Assembly: GCF_030463565.1 (NCBI RefSeq)
Contig: NC_134675.1
Location: 12,297,862-12,361,861 of the forward strand
Origin: Pelecanus crispus
Lineage: Eukaryota > Chordata > Aves > Pelecaniformes > Pelecanidae
Length of the DNA: 64,000 nt
Direction of reading: 5' to 3'
The position numbers and the translations under genes are program-made. The notes beneath the pieces were generated by a model that was not told where the DNA came from, did no database searches, and was given only the letters and a program-made list of their open reading frames with translations. Positions 50,201-61,734 of this stretch are shown in pieces. Position 1 is the first letter of the stretch. The number at the start of each line of letters is the position of its first letter.

Positions 50201-53200
50201 TCAGCTCCATCTTGCTAGCTACCAGGGCAAGGAGGTGCCTTATCACACCTTCAGCGAGTTTAAGTCCCTGTCTCCGCCAGCTTTTCTTAGCTTAGGGACT
50301 GGCAGACACCAGCACACACAAAACACTCAACGTGCTCCCAGAAAGAGCCAGTAGCAACCAGGACCACCATCCCCAGCTGTGGGGTGGTGAGCGGGAAGGA
50401 GATGGGTTTTTTCCCTCCATATCTTGACATGGTGAGACTGATACTAAAATAATGTGAAGAAGTTGTGTCTGGACTTTCCAAATAAACATTCTAAAACTGG
50501 AAAAGGAAAAAACCCTACAAAACATCTTAAGAACCTGAGATAGTGTCCTAAAGCACAGACTTAAAGAAGTTGGCCAATGTTGTGTCCTAAAAGACTGAGA
50601 AGTAGGTACCTTAAAGGCTAAGCCACATCAGAGACTTTAATAGTCCTTTAAAAGTGAAATGCAGGAGAAGAACCAGTTTCTGCAAACCTGCATCAGAAAT
50701 ACCAGGGACACATTTTTAAAGGAAACGTGGGTTGTAACAAATTCCTGGAGCAAGCAGCGAGTTCTCCATCTCCTGGTTTCTCCCCTCCAGCCAGGAAAGC
50801 ACATGGACCTGTAAAGGCTCAGCAGCCCAATGCTTCCCTTTTGGCCTTGAAGGCAATGCGACTGCAGCCTGCAAGAGAATCCCCTTCCCAGAGCCCAGGG
50901 GAAGGGTGTCAGAGAAGCCTGGCCCTGCCAGGAAAGGCTAAGAAGGCTCTGCCTGCACTCCAGCCTGTGCCTTTGTACCCACCTGTGTGCCCACTATTCC
51001 TGAGCTTGAGCTTCTCATTGGCAGGCAGGCTGTAGCCAGAGACCTGGATCGGCCACAGCTGGGGGCTGAACATGGTCCTGGCTGTGTCAATGTTGATGCA
51101 CGACTGCATGATGCCCACACAGCCCGGGTAGTCCACACCCCAGTGCTCCTGGTCTGGTACGGGGAGGGAGGGAGGGAGTGTCAGTGAGACCACCCAGGCA
51201 AGGAGTCTGCCAGAAAGGCAGGTGGTGGGCACTGGCCAGGGAATAAGCCATGCACGCAAGGTTAGTTTCCACCAAGTTAGCTTGGGAGCAGCTCTGTGCC
51301 ACCATGTGACTGCATGCAGCTGTATCAGGAAAGGTCTCAGAGTGTGGTGAGCTACCAGGAAAGTCTATTTTAGGGGTGTTTGGAAAGAGCGCAAGAAGAT
51401 AATTTACAAATGGACTTTGCAGGTCGAGGAGCTGCTGCTCTGCAGCTCATCACACACTTGCTGCCTTGCACAGCCTGGCCTCTGGCAGGTATCACTTTGC
51501 CTGCTCTGCTACCTGAGCCCCACAAGCAAGGTGCCACAGTGCTGCTGGGATCATGCAAGCCCACAGCCACAGGTCTGATGGGTTCCTGGCTGTAGCTGTG
51601 CTGGTACAGCCCTGCAGAGGGCCAGCTCACATGGTTGGGGTGACTGCTTAAATTGCTGCTTCTCCACAGCACCATAGCTGGGATAAGCATGGCTGATGCC
51701 CCCAAAACCTCCCCTTGCACCACAGGGGCTGCTTCTAGCACATCTTGGGCCAGCGCAAGCCCAGGCTCACCTTGCCAGCCCCTCATAGGACCCCTGTAAA
51801 GACTGAGCTGGGCATTAGCAGGTCCAAGCCAGCCCCTGGTCCCAAGCAGAGTGATGGTGCCAGGGCCTGGCCCACCACTGTGGCAGGAAGGGGTGCATTT
51901 GCACTAGAGCTGCAGCAATGCCCATCACAGGTACTGTGGAGAAGCCCCCCAAGCCATGGTGGGAGAGCAGGGCCAGGCAGGATAGGGAGGGAAGGGGACA
52001 GAGGTGAGGACACAAGCTAATCCCTGAGCAGGTCAAAGTCCCAGCATGGGCTGCAAGTCCAGCCTGGAGAGCCCAGCCTGCTTCCCAGTTTGGCACAGGA
52101 TCAGGCAAGCACCCATTCAGGGAGGAGCCCTGCCCTGAGGGGCATCCCCCCACACCCAGGGGGCCCTTGATGCAGCTGCTGCTTCCTGCTCAAATCAGAG
52201 CAACCCCCAGCTCTTCAGCCCATCTTGTGCCCAGGTTCAGGCACCACTGAGGTGGCAGGGTCAGGTAGGAGGGAAGGGCGAGCCACGGAGTGTGCACAGG
52301 AACCCTGTAATCATTAACCACGTCTGGCTCAGGCCCAGGGTCTGCTGGGTGATAGGAAAAAACCAGGAGTAACTGCAGGGTATTTACCTTCATAGCTCCA
52401 GTGACTGCAGTCAGGACCTTGAAAAGGAGAAAAAAACCCCACATGAATGGAAGGGAAATGGCAGCAGACACACCTCTGCCAGGCAGCACTCCTGGCCCCG
52501 GCAGCAGGTCCCTGGGCTCCCACTACACCCCTCTGCCTTCAATCCCCCTCCCTGCCTTCGCTTTCCCACTCCTCCCCCTGCCCCAGTGAGGGGGATGCTC
52601 CCGGAGGGCACTGCCTCCTCTGAGCAGCGCCAGGTCTCCTGCATGCTTTGGCCAGAGGGAAAACCCCAGGGCTTGACACTTTGTTATCATCCTTATAATG
52701 GAAAAATCACAGATATTGGCTTCCATCATTGAGCAACTGTACCAGCGCTCCTGCAGCTACTCTGGAGCAGCCAAAACCTCCCACTATCCCAAGACAAAGC
52801 ACTTAATGAGACAGGTCTGCAGCTTCCCTGCTCAGGTTCTGTAAGCAAGAGCAGACAGGGAAGTGGCTGTCCTGGTGGCACTCCTGCGATGCTGAAGCAC
52901 TGGAGGAGGTGTGGGGGAAGAGCAGCTCCCACACCACGAAGAATTTGGGTAGCAAGTTGCATTGCACCGCACAGACACCCTCCTCCCACTGGGGAAAACA
53001 ACCCCAGGACTCACAGCAGAGGAAGCAAATGAGCACCAAAACTTCGTCTTCCTCAACAGCAGGTGCCCCTAGCCACAGGGGCAGACTGCCACAGGAAAAT
53101 GTGCCAGACCAAACATGCAGCTTCCATCCTGGCAGCCCCCTGCCCCAACTCACCTGACCACCCAAATTCCTACACAAAGGTGTGTAAGGGTCCTACCTCA

Positions 53201-56200
53201 TGCAAACCCTTTTCCTAGGAAAAGCAGAGGGTAAGATGGGGAAGCCCATGCCAGGACCTCTGCACACCCCATGTCACCCATGGGGCACATGGCAGCCACA
53301 GCAGGGCAGGATGCACTCTTGGTGCAGGACATGCTGGCGTGCCCTGAGCCTCCCAGAGCTGGGGGCGTCCCCGGTGTGCAGACCTGGAGGGAGCAAAGCC
53401 CTCCTGGGGCAGGTTCTGAGGATACGACAGTGCTCCACACACCATCACTCTCCTCTGGAGCTGCCAGCAAAGCCCAGGCTCCCAGCATGTCGCTGGAGCT
53501 GGCCTTAGAGGTGCCCCAGAGCCTCTTCTCAGACACCCCTGACCAAACACCTTGGCTATCACCAGCCCTTCCACAAGCAACCAGCTCCAGGCAAAGGGAC
53601 ACAGGACTTGGATTTGCCCCAAGCAGAGAAACACAGCCCATAAGGATTATGCCCCTGCCCTGACTGGCACAATGGGTAATTCATGGGCTCCTCCTCTGAC
53701 TTGTCCTTACCAGCACACTCACCATGGGCACAGCGCTGGTGCAGACAGGCTGTTGTCCCACCTGGGGTGGATCAGGCTTGGGGCAAGGGAGTGCATGCAC
53801 CCAGCAGCAAGGGGCAGCACCCACACCCACCTCCATCAGCTGCCCAGGGTGCAAGGACATGGAGGAGCATTTAGCAGGTACAGTCCAGCCCTGATATGGT
53901 CTCCGTCCCTCAGTGGGGCAAATGCCTGCCAGCCCAGCCAGGATACAGGAGTAGCTTGGCAGGTGCTGCTCTGGTCCCCGTCCCTGCTGCTGACAACGGC
54001 TATCGACAGCCACTTGCTATTAATAGGAGTGGATTCCAGCTCAGGGGTGAGAAAAGACATCTGGGCCTTGGAAAGTATGCCTCTTCCTATGTGAGGCCCC
54101 AAGCCCACGCTCTCTGCTGGAGCACGTCTTCTCCCTTGGAAAGCCTCATGGTGCCAGGTCTCCTTTCTGCTGAACTGCTGCCATTCACCAGAAAAGAGGC
54201 GGCTGCGCCTCGGTGGTGGGTGCTGCAGCAGTTTGCGCACCCTGCCCTACTTCAGAGTACCCACAGCCCCAGAAGGAGCTGCAAAGCACTCCCAAAAATG
54301 TAGAGGGAAACAACCTAGCTGCTGCCCACTGCTGTGATGAGCACATTGGGAGATAACATGCAAGAAGAGGACTCCTTGCAGGGGTCCCAGCAGGAAAACC
54401 TAGCAGGGCACCAACAGGAGCTGACTGCCATTGCAGGTGAGAAAGCCTCTGTGTTCAGCCACACAGAGCCCCCCTTCCCCCAATAGCCCACAATCCAGTG
54501 GAGTTTCCCCCTTTCACTTGCTTCCTCTTTCGTGCTTTCTCCTCCTGTTGCTCACTCCCTCTCAGCCCTCCCATTTTGGGATACTGGCGCTGCCGCAAGC
54601 ACCAGCTTTCTTCCCTCCTTGACATCCAATACCATCCAACGGCACTTTCCTGCTGAGTTCAGGCAGACACTGCTGTTACCAGCATGCTGCTCAGCATGTC
54701 CTGCAGCCTGGGAGAAAGGATAGGAGCAGCTTTTGGCAGGGTGAGGAGCCGGCACGACCACGGGCCACTGCTAATCTCATGTAGGAAAGGCACTGATGCA
54801 GCAGGCTGCTCCCAGGAGACCTCACCACAGGGATTAGGGATGGACCACACACCCAAGGGACTCCTAATCATTTGCATGGAGCAAGAGACACCCCTCAGAA
54901 GAGCCAGGCAATATGGAAGGAGACCAGAGGGTCTGCCCTCTGTGTCTGCCCCCTCTTTTCACATTTTAGGGTGTACACAGCCTGAAGCTGCTGCAGGACA
55001 CCTGACAATGCTGAAATGTAGGACAGCATCCATGTGCCTTTCAGTGTGGATGCTGCCTGGCAGCAACACAGCCATCGGTGCTGCCTGCTTGCCTTGAACT
55101 CCAGCAAAAGAAGTTTGATGGCTTGTACGCAGAAGGCAGGGCAGTAGGCTCACTTCTGGCTTAGACATCCTGCTCTCTTATCATCTGGGCACACAATGCC
55201 CTGTGCTCAGCCACAGGGAGAACTCAGATCCTGCCAGAGCCTCTTCTTTCTGCTGGGACCCAGCCCTGGGCCAGACCCAGGTCTGCTGGTCAAAGGCCTG
55301 TGGGATGAGACTGGTTCACAAGGGGATGCCAGGGCAGGACCACCTTGCTGTACCCCCAAGGAAGAAGCCCTTGTCTGCAGATCAGTCCCAGACTGTGGGG
55401 GGACCAGTGGAGCTTGCAGCCCAGAGAAGAGGGAAAACAAGGTGTTAGTCCTGATGCTCAGTAAGCCAGGAGCTACCAGGACATGCAGAGATGCAGAGTG
55501 AAAGCCCCAAAGCAGGGACCAGCCACAGCAGCCAGGTCCCAGCCTACAAAACATCCAAGCACCTTGTCCCTTGAAAGCGATAACCTGATCACAGTACCCA
55601 GGCTGTGCTGCCATGCTCACAGCCAGCTCCCCAGGCCAGTCTGTGGCAAGCACAGTGCTGGCATGGGGTCTGGGCAGCAGGGCACACAACCCGAGCATCC
55701 TTCTACCAAGCCCCCCACCAAGGATTCTCTCTACAGGAAGGCTGTGCCTTCCCAGCCCTGCCTCCACAAGCACAGCCTTGGTTTCTCCATCCAGACACAC
55801 CCCATGCAGAGCCCATGCTCTTTTCAGCCCAGGACACTGCCTTGTGCACTGCCCATGGGGACACTGACCCCTCCCAAGCCTGGCTACATTAAAGCCCCTT
55901 GGTGTTTATAAACTCTGACCCATTGCAAGCCTTTGGGATCAGCCTTTAATTTGCCACCAGTAGTGCAGGTCGGCACAGGGATTGTTCTTTGTGGTCCTGG
56001 GGGAGAACTGCTTGGGCTGCAGGGCCTGAGACCAGGCCCCACAGAGGGGCAAGGGTTTGGGTGGGGGAAAGCATAGGGCAGGCTTTACACCAGGGCACAT
56101 TCCTGCTCCTTGTGAACCCAACTGCCCCAGCAAGTACCAGGGAAAAGAAGAAACAATCACAGAGCACTGCAGAGAAAGGGCCATCCCAGCAGAAGGGATA

Positions 56201-59200
56201 AAAATGGGGAAATTCCAGGGGACAGATCAGTGCTTGGAGCTGGGGAATGAGATGAATAAGTGGGATTAAGCAAGAGAAATGGGCTCAGCTGGACAAAAAG
56301 GGCATTGGGGGATGATCAAGAAGAGGACACAGAGATCAGGGCAGGTCTGAATAGGAGGGAGAGAAGAAACAGGCTGCAGTGAGAAAGGGAGTTACTGTTT
56401 CCCAAAGACACCCATAACACAGGACTTCAGTCTCTAAGCAAGCCCATGGAAAAGCCTCAGTGACAACCCCTGGCTTGTGCCAAGTACCCAGGGCTGGGGG
56501 GCCACCAGCCCTACCTCACACACAAGCCTCGAGGAAAAGGGAGCCAGCACATCACCCAGCAGCAGTGCAGAGGCATGCAGCTTCTAGTGCCTGGCAGGAG
56601 CTTTTGTGGATCCAAACCGAGACCTGCTCCCTCATGGAACTCTAGACAGATCTTTAGCCTATAACACCAGCACAACGTGGGACAGGCTGCCTGTTCCTTA
56701 CCTACCTCCCTGCCACCTCCCACCTCCTTTTCCCCATCTCCATCCCAAACTCCCCACCCACCCCAAACTCCACGCTGTGCCCTGCCGCTTCCTGCCAGCA
56801 CACCACTGAAACAAAAAATCACGGATACTATTTCTCAAAGTCCGAACCTCTCCATAGGAGGAAACGGAGTATTCAGAAAGTTCCCGAAATAAAACTCAAT
56901 AGCAACAAAATTATTATTAAGCAGGCATCCTTTATTACAGCACTAGGCAGCACTGGGGATCATTCCACCATGAGTGCTCCAACGATTTGGCAAACTTCCA
57001 AAGATTATATACTATAAAGTCATACATATTCATAGGATTTCCGAGAATTCATCTACATAAACATGAGATTTCCTGTAAGCTCATTAATATATGCAAATGT
57101 CCAATCCGCATGCATAGTCATCCTCTTTGGTGGTCTTCGGGGGTCCTCCAGTGGTCTCCGATAGTCTTCCTCACTTGTCTGCTAGTTGAACTTTAGGCCT
57201 CCTTTGTCCATATATGGTCACTGAATTAGCTCATCAGTCCTTCAGCCTTGGAATGTTACAAAACCAGTTCCTTGAGTGCTCATCTCAAGGCACAGGTGTC
57301 CTGAGTCTATGTTATCAGTGTTTTACACAGGAAGCCTAACGAGCTTGCTTAAGGTCTGTTTTAATTGTGCCAGACAAGGAGTCACCTTCTTTGAAATATC
57401 TGTCCTATTTGTCTACTCTGCTCAGCAAATAACTAAAACTATCTGGGTCAGGGATTGTCAGGGGTTTAGCCCCTTTCAGTAGAACTTCAAGCACTGACAA
57501 TGGAAACATCCTGCTACAAAGAAGGTTGTAAAGATAAGGGAAGGCCACAAATGTGAGGTCAGCAGTGTAAAAGGGATCATCTTGCCCCAGAAGATGCTGA
57601 GAAATCGGGCGATTGCAGAAGCATGGTAACTGAAGGAAAGGTAATTCTGGCAGGGGGAGATTGCGACCACCGACTCAATTGAGGGACGAAAGGACTAACC
57701 CCCCTACTCCTTTTGAGCATGTGCAGTGAATTAAAATCACACTGTAGCTTTAAAACTAAGCGGAAAAGATACAGACCAATGGAAGAAGAGGATGCTCAGT
57801 CAGTTCAATGATTATGTATTAGGTAGGCGTGGTGTGTTAACTGTCATGTATAAATGTCAAAATGAACGTCAGTAGGTGTGCTTGATTTGTGGAAATATTC
57901 CACCTTGCACCCAGCGTCGAATAAAGTAATGCCTGCTCTTTAATGCATCAAGATTATTACCCGTTGCTGGTTATACAGGTGGGTAGTGATGAGATTACAG
58001 AGAGAAGTCCTAAGGCAATGAAGAGGGACTTCAGGGCACTGGGGCGATTGGTCGCAGGATCGGGAGCGCAGGTAGTGTTTTCCTCAATCCCGTCAGTGGC
58101 AGCAAGGAATGCTGAAAGGAATGGGAAAACTCACCTGATTAACAGGTGGCTCAGAGGCTGGTGCCATTGGTGGAAATTTGGGTTTTTTGATCATGGGGAG
58201 GTCTACACGGCACCGGGCCTGCTGGCGGCTGATGGAGATCAGCTGTCTCCAAAGGGGAAAAGGATTCTCGCCCATGAGTTGGCAGGACTCATTGAGAAGG
58301 CTTTAAACTAGGTTTGAAGGGGGAAGGGGATATACACGGGCCCGCTAATGAGGAGCCCAGGGGCAGCACAACAACGTTGGGGGCGAAATCGATAGCCCAG
58401 CTTAAGTGCATCTACACCAATGCACGTAGCATGGGCAACAAACAGGAGGAGCTGGAGGCCCTTGTGCAGCAGGATGGCTATGACATAGTTGCCATCACAG
58501 AAACGTGGTGGGACGACTCTCATGACTGGAGTGCTGCACTGGAGGGCTATAAGCTCTTCAGAAGGGATAGGCATGGAAGGAGAGGCGGTGGGGTGGCTCT
58601 GTATGTTAGGGAGTGTTTCGACTGCATAGAGCTTGACAGTGGTGATGACAAGGTGGAATGCTTATGGGTAAGGATGAGGGGGAAGGCCGGAAAGGCGGAT
58701 GTCCTGTTGGGAGTCTGCTATAGACCACCCAACCAGGATGTAGAGGTAGATGAGGCATTCTATAAATGGCTGGCAGAAGTCCCACAATCGCTAGCCCTTG
58801 TTCTCATGGGGGACTTCAACTTGCCAGACATCTGCTGGAAATACCACACAGCAGAGAGGCAGCAGTCTTGGAAGTTCCTAGAGTATGTGGGGGATAACTA
58901 TCTAATGCAGCTGGTAAGTGAGCCTACCAGGGGAGGTGCCCTGCTTGACCTGCTGTTTACCAACAGAGAAGGGCTTGTGGGAAATGTCAAGGTCGGAGGC
59001 CGTCTCGGGCTTAGCGACCACGACATGATAAAGTTCTCAATTTTGGGTGATGCTAAGCGGAGGGGCAGCAAAACTATTACCATGGACTTCCGGAGGGCAG
59101 ACTTTGGCCTCTTAAGGACCCTGGTTGGGAAAGTCCCTTGGGAGGCGGTCCTGAATGGCAAAGGGGTCCAGGAAGGCTGGGCCCTCTTCAAGAAGGAAGT

Positions 59201-61734
59201 CTTAAGGGCGCAGGAGCGGGCTGTCCCCGTGTGTCGTAAGACCAACCGGTGGGGAAATCGACCGGCCTGGCTGAATAGGGAGCTTTTGCAGGGACTCAGG
59301 GAAAAAAGGAGAGTCTACCACCTTTGGAAGAAGGGGCGGGCAACTCAGGAGGAGTACAGGGATCTTGTTAGGTCATGCAGGGAGGAAATTAGAAAAGCAA
59401 AAGCCCAGCTAGAACTCAATCTGGCCAGTGCTGTAAAAGACAATAAAAAATGCTTTTATAAGTACATCAGCAATAAAAGGAGAGCCAAGGAGGATCTCCA
59501 TTCTTTGCTGGATGTGGGGGGGAACATTGTCACCGAGGACAAGGAAAAGGCTGAAGTACTTAACGCCTTCTTTGCCTCTGTGTTCAACAGCCAGACCGGT
59601 CATCCCCAGGGTACTCAGCCCCCTGAGCTAGAGGATAGGGATGGGGAGCAGAATGGAGCCCCCATAATCCAGGAGGAAGCAGTTAATGACCTGCTACGCC
59701 ACCTGGACGCTCACAAGTCTATGGGGCCGGATGGGATCCACCCGAGAGTACTGAGGGAGCTGGCGGAGGAGCTCGCCAAGCCACTCTCCATCATCTATCA
59801 GCAGTCCTGGTTAACAGGGGAGGTCCCTGATGACTGGAGGCTTGCCAATGTGACACCCATCTACAAGAAGGGCCGGAAGGAGGACCCGGGGAACTACAGG
59901 CCTGTCAGCCTGACCTCAGTGCCGGGAAAGATTATGGAGAGGTTCATCTTGAGCAAACTCCACAGGGAAGTACAGGTCAACCAGGGGATCAGACCTAGCC
60001 AGCATGGGTTCACGAAAGGCAGGTCCTGCTTGACCAACCTGATCTCCTTCTATGACCTGGTGACCCGCCTGGTAGATGATGGAAAGGCTGTGGATGTCAT
60101 CTACCTGGACTTTAGCAAAGCTTTTGACACCGCCTCGCATAATATCCTCCTCGGGAAGCTGGCAGCTCACGGCTTGGACAGGCATACTCTTCGCTGGGTA
60201 AAGAACTGGTTGGGTGGCCGAGCCCAGAGAGTTGTGGTAAATGGTGTTAAGTCCAGTTGGCAGCCGGTCACGAGCGGTGTTCCCCAGGGCTCTGTTTTAG
60301 GGCCAGTCTTGTTCAATATCTTTACCAATGATCTGGATGAGGGGATCGAGTGCACCCTCACTAAGTTTGCAGATGACACCAAACTGGGTGGGAGTGTCGA
60401 TCTGCTGGAGGGTAGGATGGCCCTGCAGAGGGACCTGGATAGGCTGGATCGATGGGCCGTGGCCAACTGTATGAGGTTCAACAAGGCCAAGTGCCGGGTC
60501 CTGCACTTTGGTCACAACAACCCCATGCAACGCTACAGGCTTGGGGAGGAGTGGCTGGAAAGCTGCCTGGCCGAAAAGGATCTGGGGGTGTTGGTAGATA
60601 GCCGGCTGAACATGAGCCAGCAGTGTGCCCAGGTGGCCAAGAAGGCCAACAGCATCCTGGCTTGTATCAGGAATGGTGTGGCCAGCAGGAGCAGGGAGGT
60701 GATTGTCCCCCTGTACTCGGCGCTGGTGAGGCTGCACCTGGAATACTGTGTCCAGTTTTGGGCCCCTCAATACAAGAAGGACATTGAGGTGCTGGAGCGT
60801 GTTCAGAGACGGGCAACAAGGCTGGTGAAGGGTCAGGAGAACAAGTCTTATGAGGAGCTGCTGAGGGAACTGGGGTTGTTTAGCCTGGAGAAGAGGAGGC
60901 TGAGGGGAGACCTTATCGCTCTCTACAACTACCTGAAAGGAGGTTGTAGTGAGGTGGGTGTTGGTCTCTTCTCCCAATTAGCTAGCGATAGGACGAGAGG
61001 AAATGGGCTCAAGCTGCGCCAGGGGAGGTTTAGGCTGGAAATTAGGAAAAATTTCTTCATGGAAAGGGTGGTCAAGCGTTGGAACAGGCTGCCCAGAGAG
61101 GTGGTGGAGTCACCATCCCTGGAAGTGTTCAAAAAACGGGTAGATGTGGCACTTCGGGACATGGTTTAGTCTAGTCTACCCTTGATTGGTTTAGGTGGGC
61201 TTGGTAGTGTAGGTTAATGGTTGGACTGGATGATCTTAAAGGTCTTTTCCAACCTAGACGATTCTATGATTCTAAGTATTAGAGAGTTTTCCTCACGATT
61301 TCGGTGACACCCCCAGCATTGGGGACCCCCCCCCCCCCAAACATTTGGAGCCCAAATCCAGGATCCCATGCAGTGGGGTGCTTTGTGCATCTGTGACCCC
61401 AAACCCAGCAAGGGGGGGAAGCCCCATGCATCAGGGACCCCAAACTCAGTACTGGGGTGCCCCACACATCAAGGTGCCCGTGCACCAGGGACCCCAAACC
61501 CAATGCCCGGTGCATCAGGGCACCCCCCGACTCACCTCTCTCCCGGGAGTGCGGGAGGTCCTCGCCGCCGTGCTCCTGCTCGTGCTCGCTGCCGGCGCGG
61601 CCCAGAGCGGCCAGGAGCAGGAGGGAGACCCGCAGCGCGGCGCGGCGTGGCTCATCTCCAGCAAGTGCGCGGGTGCGGCGTGAGACGGCTGGTGGCAGCT
61701 CCGTGCATGCCTGCCCGCAGGGCCACGCGTACAT
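44286..61734 (-). CDS. CA9: Carbonic anhydrase 9, membrane-bound, 12 coding exons
   Basis: Extracellular zinc enzyme hydrating CO2, anchored in the plasma membrane. Exons in transcription order: 61734-61536, 52417-52388, 51153-50983, 48694-48552, 47855-47763, 47486-47420, 47050-46893, 46750-46616, 45011-44988, 44788-44762, 44617-44524, 44349-44286; about 401 codons. It has an N-terminal hydrophobic segment ([17 protein letters not shown]), a short acidic stretch ([19 protein letters not shown]) in place of the human proteoglycan-like domain, then HWSYED, zinc ligands in LHLHWG and IHMVHYS, and RNSGHT (proton-shuttle histidine). SLTTPFC and KWTVFNQT follow, then a membrane helix ([20 protein letters not shown]) and a cytoplasmic tail ending [23 protein letters not shown] and [13 protein letters not shown] point to CA9 rather than CA12 or CA14. 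The start at 61734 is the first ATG after a TATA box; it gives a long n-region, as human CA9 also has. The exon at 46750-46616 carries one frame change (finding). Convergent with TPM2 as in human. Confidence 0.92.
44762..44788 (-). CDS. CA9: CA9 27-nt microexon
   Basis: Encodes EHSSSSFQA, counting the two split codons, between CTTGCAG and GTAAAC. It lies in the Ser-rich stalk between catalytic domain and membrane helix, and phase fits both neighbours. Confidence 0.85.
44988..45011 (-). CDS. CA9: CA9 24-nt microexon
   Basis: Encodes DSNGSAAA with split codons at both ends, between CTTCCAG and GTAGGT. It is part of the extracellular stalk and is in phase with 46616 upstream and 44788 downstream. 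Confidence 0.85.
45235..45257 (+). repeat. Poly-A tract
   Basis: About 22 consecutive A in CA9 intron 8-9 sequence. No SINE body was recognised beside it. Confidence 0.7.
45560..46080 (+). mobile_element. Old LINE (CR1/L3-like) reverse transcriptase fragment
   Basis: One stretch near 45715 reads [17 protein letters not shown], matching the [17 protein letters not shown] block of CR1-type reverse transcriptase. It is surrounded by eroded A-rich sequence. It is much more diverged than the two CR1 copies elsewhere in the window, so it is an ancient insertion. The ends are approximate. Confidence 0.6.
49312..49447 (-). mobile_element. tRNA-Ile-derived SINE with CR1 tail (TguSINE1-like)
   Basis: On the minus strand the head reads GGTTAGCTCAGTTGGTTAGA, then GCATGGTGCTAATAATGCCA and GGTTCAATCCC. 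These are the A box, the AAT anticodon arm and the B box of tRNA-Ile. This passes directly into a CR1 3' end (GGTCCCTTCCAACCCAAAGC, then ATTCTATGA). This composite was described in zebra finch. It has lost acceptor-stem pairing and is a SINE, not a working tRNA gene. It lies in CA9 intron 3. Confidence 0.9.
52418..56805. other. CA9 intron 1, 3' part (in CA9 direction), no feature recognised
   Basis: About 4.4 kb without a recognisable exon or repeat family. Open frames are short and overlapping. Confidence 0.35.
56860..57450 (-). mobile_element. Solo LTR or LTR fragment, reverse orientation
   Basis: On the minus strand an AATAAA (plus 56931-56936) is followed by GGATGCCTGCTTAATAATAA and a TTATTTCGGGAACTTTC end, which is the R/U5 pattern of avian LTRs. 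A TATATAAT-like box lies about 75 bp upstream. No internal sequence adjoins. I could not fix the ends or a target duplication. The right end is probably near 57450, next to the LTR starting at 57456. Confidence 0.6.
57943..58311 (+). CDS. CR1 ORF1, C-terminal esterase-like part
   Basis: Codons from [18 protein letters not shown] to IEKALN stop. It resembles the C-terminal SGNH-esterase-like domain of CR1 ORF1 proteins ([38 protein letters not shown]). The N-terminal part is missing because the insertion is truncated here, so the ATG at 57943 is probably not a true start. Confidence 0.75.
   Translation: MHQDYYPLLVIQVGSDEITERSPKAMKRDFRALGRLVAGSGAQVVFSSIPSVAARNAERNGKTHLINRWLRGWCHWWKFGFFDHGEVYTAPGLLAADGDQLSPKGKRILAHELAGLIEKALN
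58314..61169 (+). CDS. CR1 ORF2: endonuclease and reverse transcriptase (951 codons)
   Basis: Single open frame. The apurinic-type endonuclease comes first: [13 protein letters not shown] near residue 35, ITETWW near 60, [10 protein letters not shown] near 166, SDHDMI near 234. The reverse transcriptase follows: [27 protein letters not shown] near 657, and the catalytic FADDTKL near 685. The conserved CR1 C-terminal region comes last ([36 protein letters not shown]). All catalytic motifs I can check are present. The first residues of the frame may lie upstream of the natural start. Confidence 0.93.
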   Translation: MKGEGDIHGPANEEPRGSTTTLGAKSIAQLKCIYTNARSMGNKQEELEALVQQDGYDIVAITETWWDDSHDWSAALEGYKLFRRDRHGRRGGGVALYVRECFDCIELDSGDDKVECLWVRMRGKAGKADVLLGVCYRPPNQDVEVDEAFYKWLAEVPQSLALVLMGDFNLPDICWKYHTAERQQSWKFLEYVGDNYLMQLVSEPTRGGALLDLLFTNREGLVGNVKVGGRLGLSDHDMIKFSILGDAKRRGSKTITMDFRRADFGLLRTLVGKVPWEAVLNGKGVQEGWALFKKEVLRAQERAVPVCRKTNRWGNRPAWLNRELLQGLREKRRVYHLWKKGRATQEEYRDLVRSCREEIRKAKAQLELNLASAVKDNKKCFYKYISNKRRAKEDLHSLLDVGGNIVTEDKEKAEVLNAFFASVFNSQTGHPQGTQPPELEDRDGEQNGAPIIQEEAVNDLLRHLDAHKSMGPDGIHPRVLRELAEELAKPLSIIYQQSWLTGEVPDDWRLANVTPIYKKGRKEDPGNYRPVSLTSVPGKIMERFILSKLHREVQVNQGIRPSQHGFTKGRSCLTNLISFYDLVTRLVDDGKAVDVIYLDFSKAFDTASHNILLGKLAAHGLDRHTLRWVKNWLGGRAQRVVVNGVKSSWQPVTSGVPQGSVLGPVLFNIFTNDLDEGIECTLTKFADDTKLGGSVDLLEGRMALQRDLDRLDRWAVANCMRFNKAKCRVLHFGHNNPMQRYRLGEEWLESCLAEKDLGVLVDSRLNMSQQCAQVAKKANSILACIRNGVASRSREVIVPLYSALVRLHLEYCVQFWAPQYKKDIEVLERVQRRATRLVKGQENKSYEELLRELGLFSLEKRRLRGDLIALYNYLKGGCSEVGVGLFSQLASDRTRGNGLKLRQGRFRLEIRKNFFMERVVKRWNRLPREVVESPSLEVFKKRVDVALRDMV
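61318..61530 (+). repeat. Minisatellite beside CA9 exon 1
   Basis: Degenerate units of about 35 bp carrying GTGCATCAGGGACCCCAAACCC and TGGGGTGCCCC, starting after a run of 14 C. It lies within CA9 intron 1 and stops a few bases from the exon 1 donor. Confidence 0.75.

Larger units (their letters stand above)
57943..61274 (+). mobile_element. CR1 LINE, 5'-truncated in ORF1, ORF2 open
   Basis: It starts inside ORF1, carries ORF2 in full and ends in the CR1 tail ATTCTATGATTCTA at 61261-61274. It shows no target duplication, as is typical of CR1. It lies in CA9 intron 1 in the opposite sense to CA9. Open ORF2 and the clean 3' end suggest a recent insertion. Confidence 0.95.
57456..61309 (+). mobile_element. 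Avian LTR interrupted by a CR1 insertion
   Basis: The left part (57456 to about 57945) starts TGTCAGGGG. It has a TATAAAT box near 57850 and the R-region pattern CACCCAGCGTCGAATAAAG then TAATGCCTGCTCTTTAA near 57910. The right part (61275-61309) reads TATTAGAGAGTTTTCCTCAC and ends TTTCGGTGACA, the usual 3' end of such LTRs. A CR1 occupies the gap. The LTR is therefore older than the CR1. No matching target duplication was seen at the outer ends, so the left boundary is uncertain. Confidence 0.72.

Noticed and set aside
57943-58311. A host SGNH-hydrolase-like gene
   Set aside because: It directly precedes CR1 ORF2 and matches the C-terminal part of CR1 ORF1, so it belongs to the LINE.
44286-61734. 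The carbonic anhydrase as CA12 or CA14
   Set aside because: The APH1 neighbour suggested CA14 or CA12, but [17 protein letters not shown] and the [13 protein letters not shown] membrane helix match CA9, as does linkage to TPM2 and TLN1.
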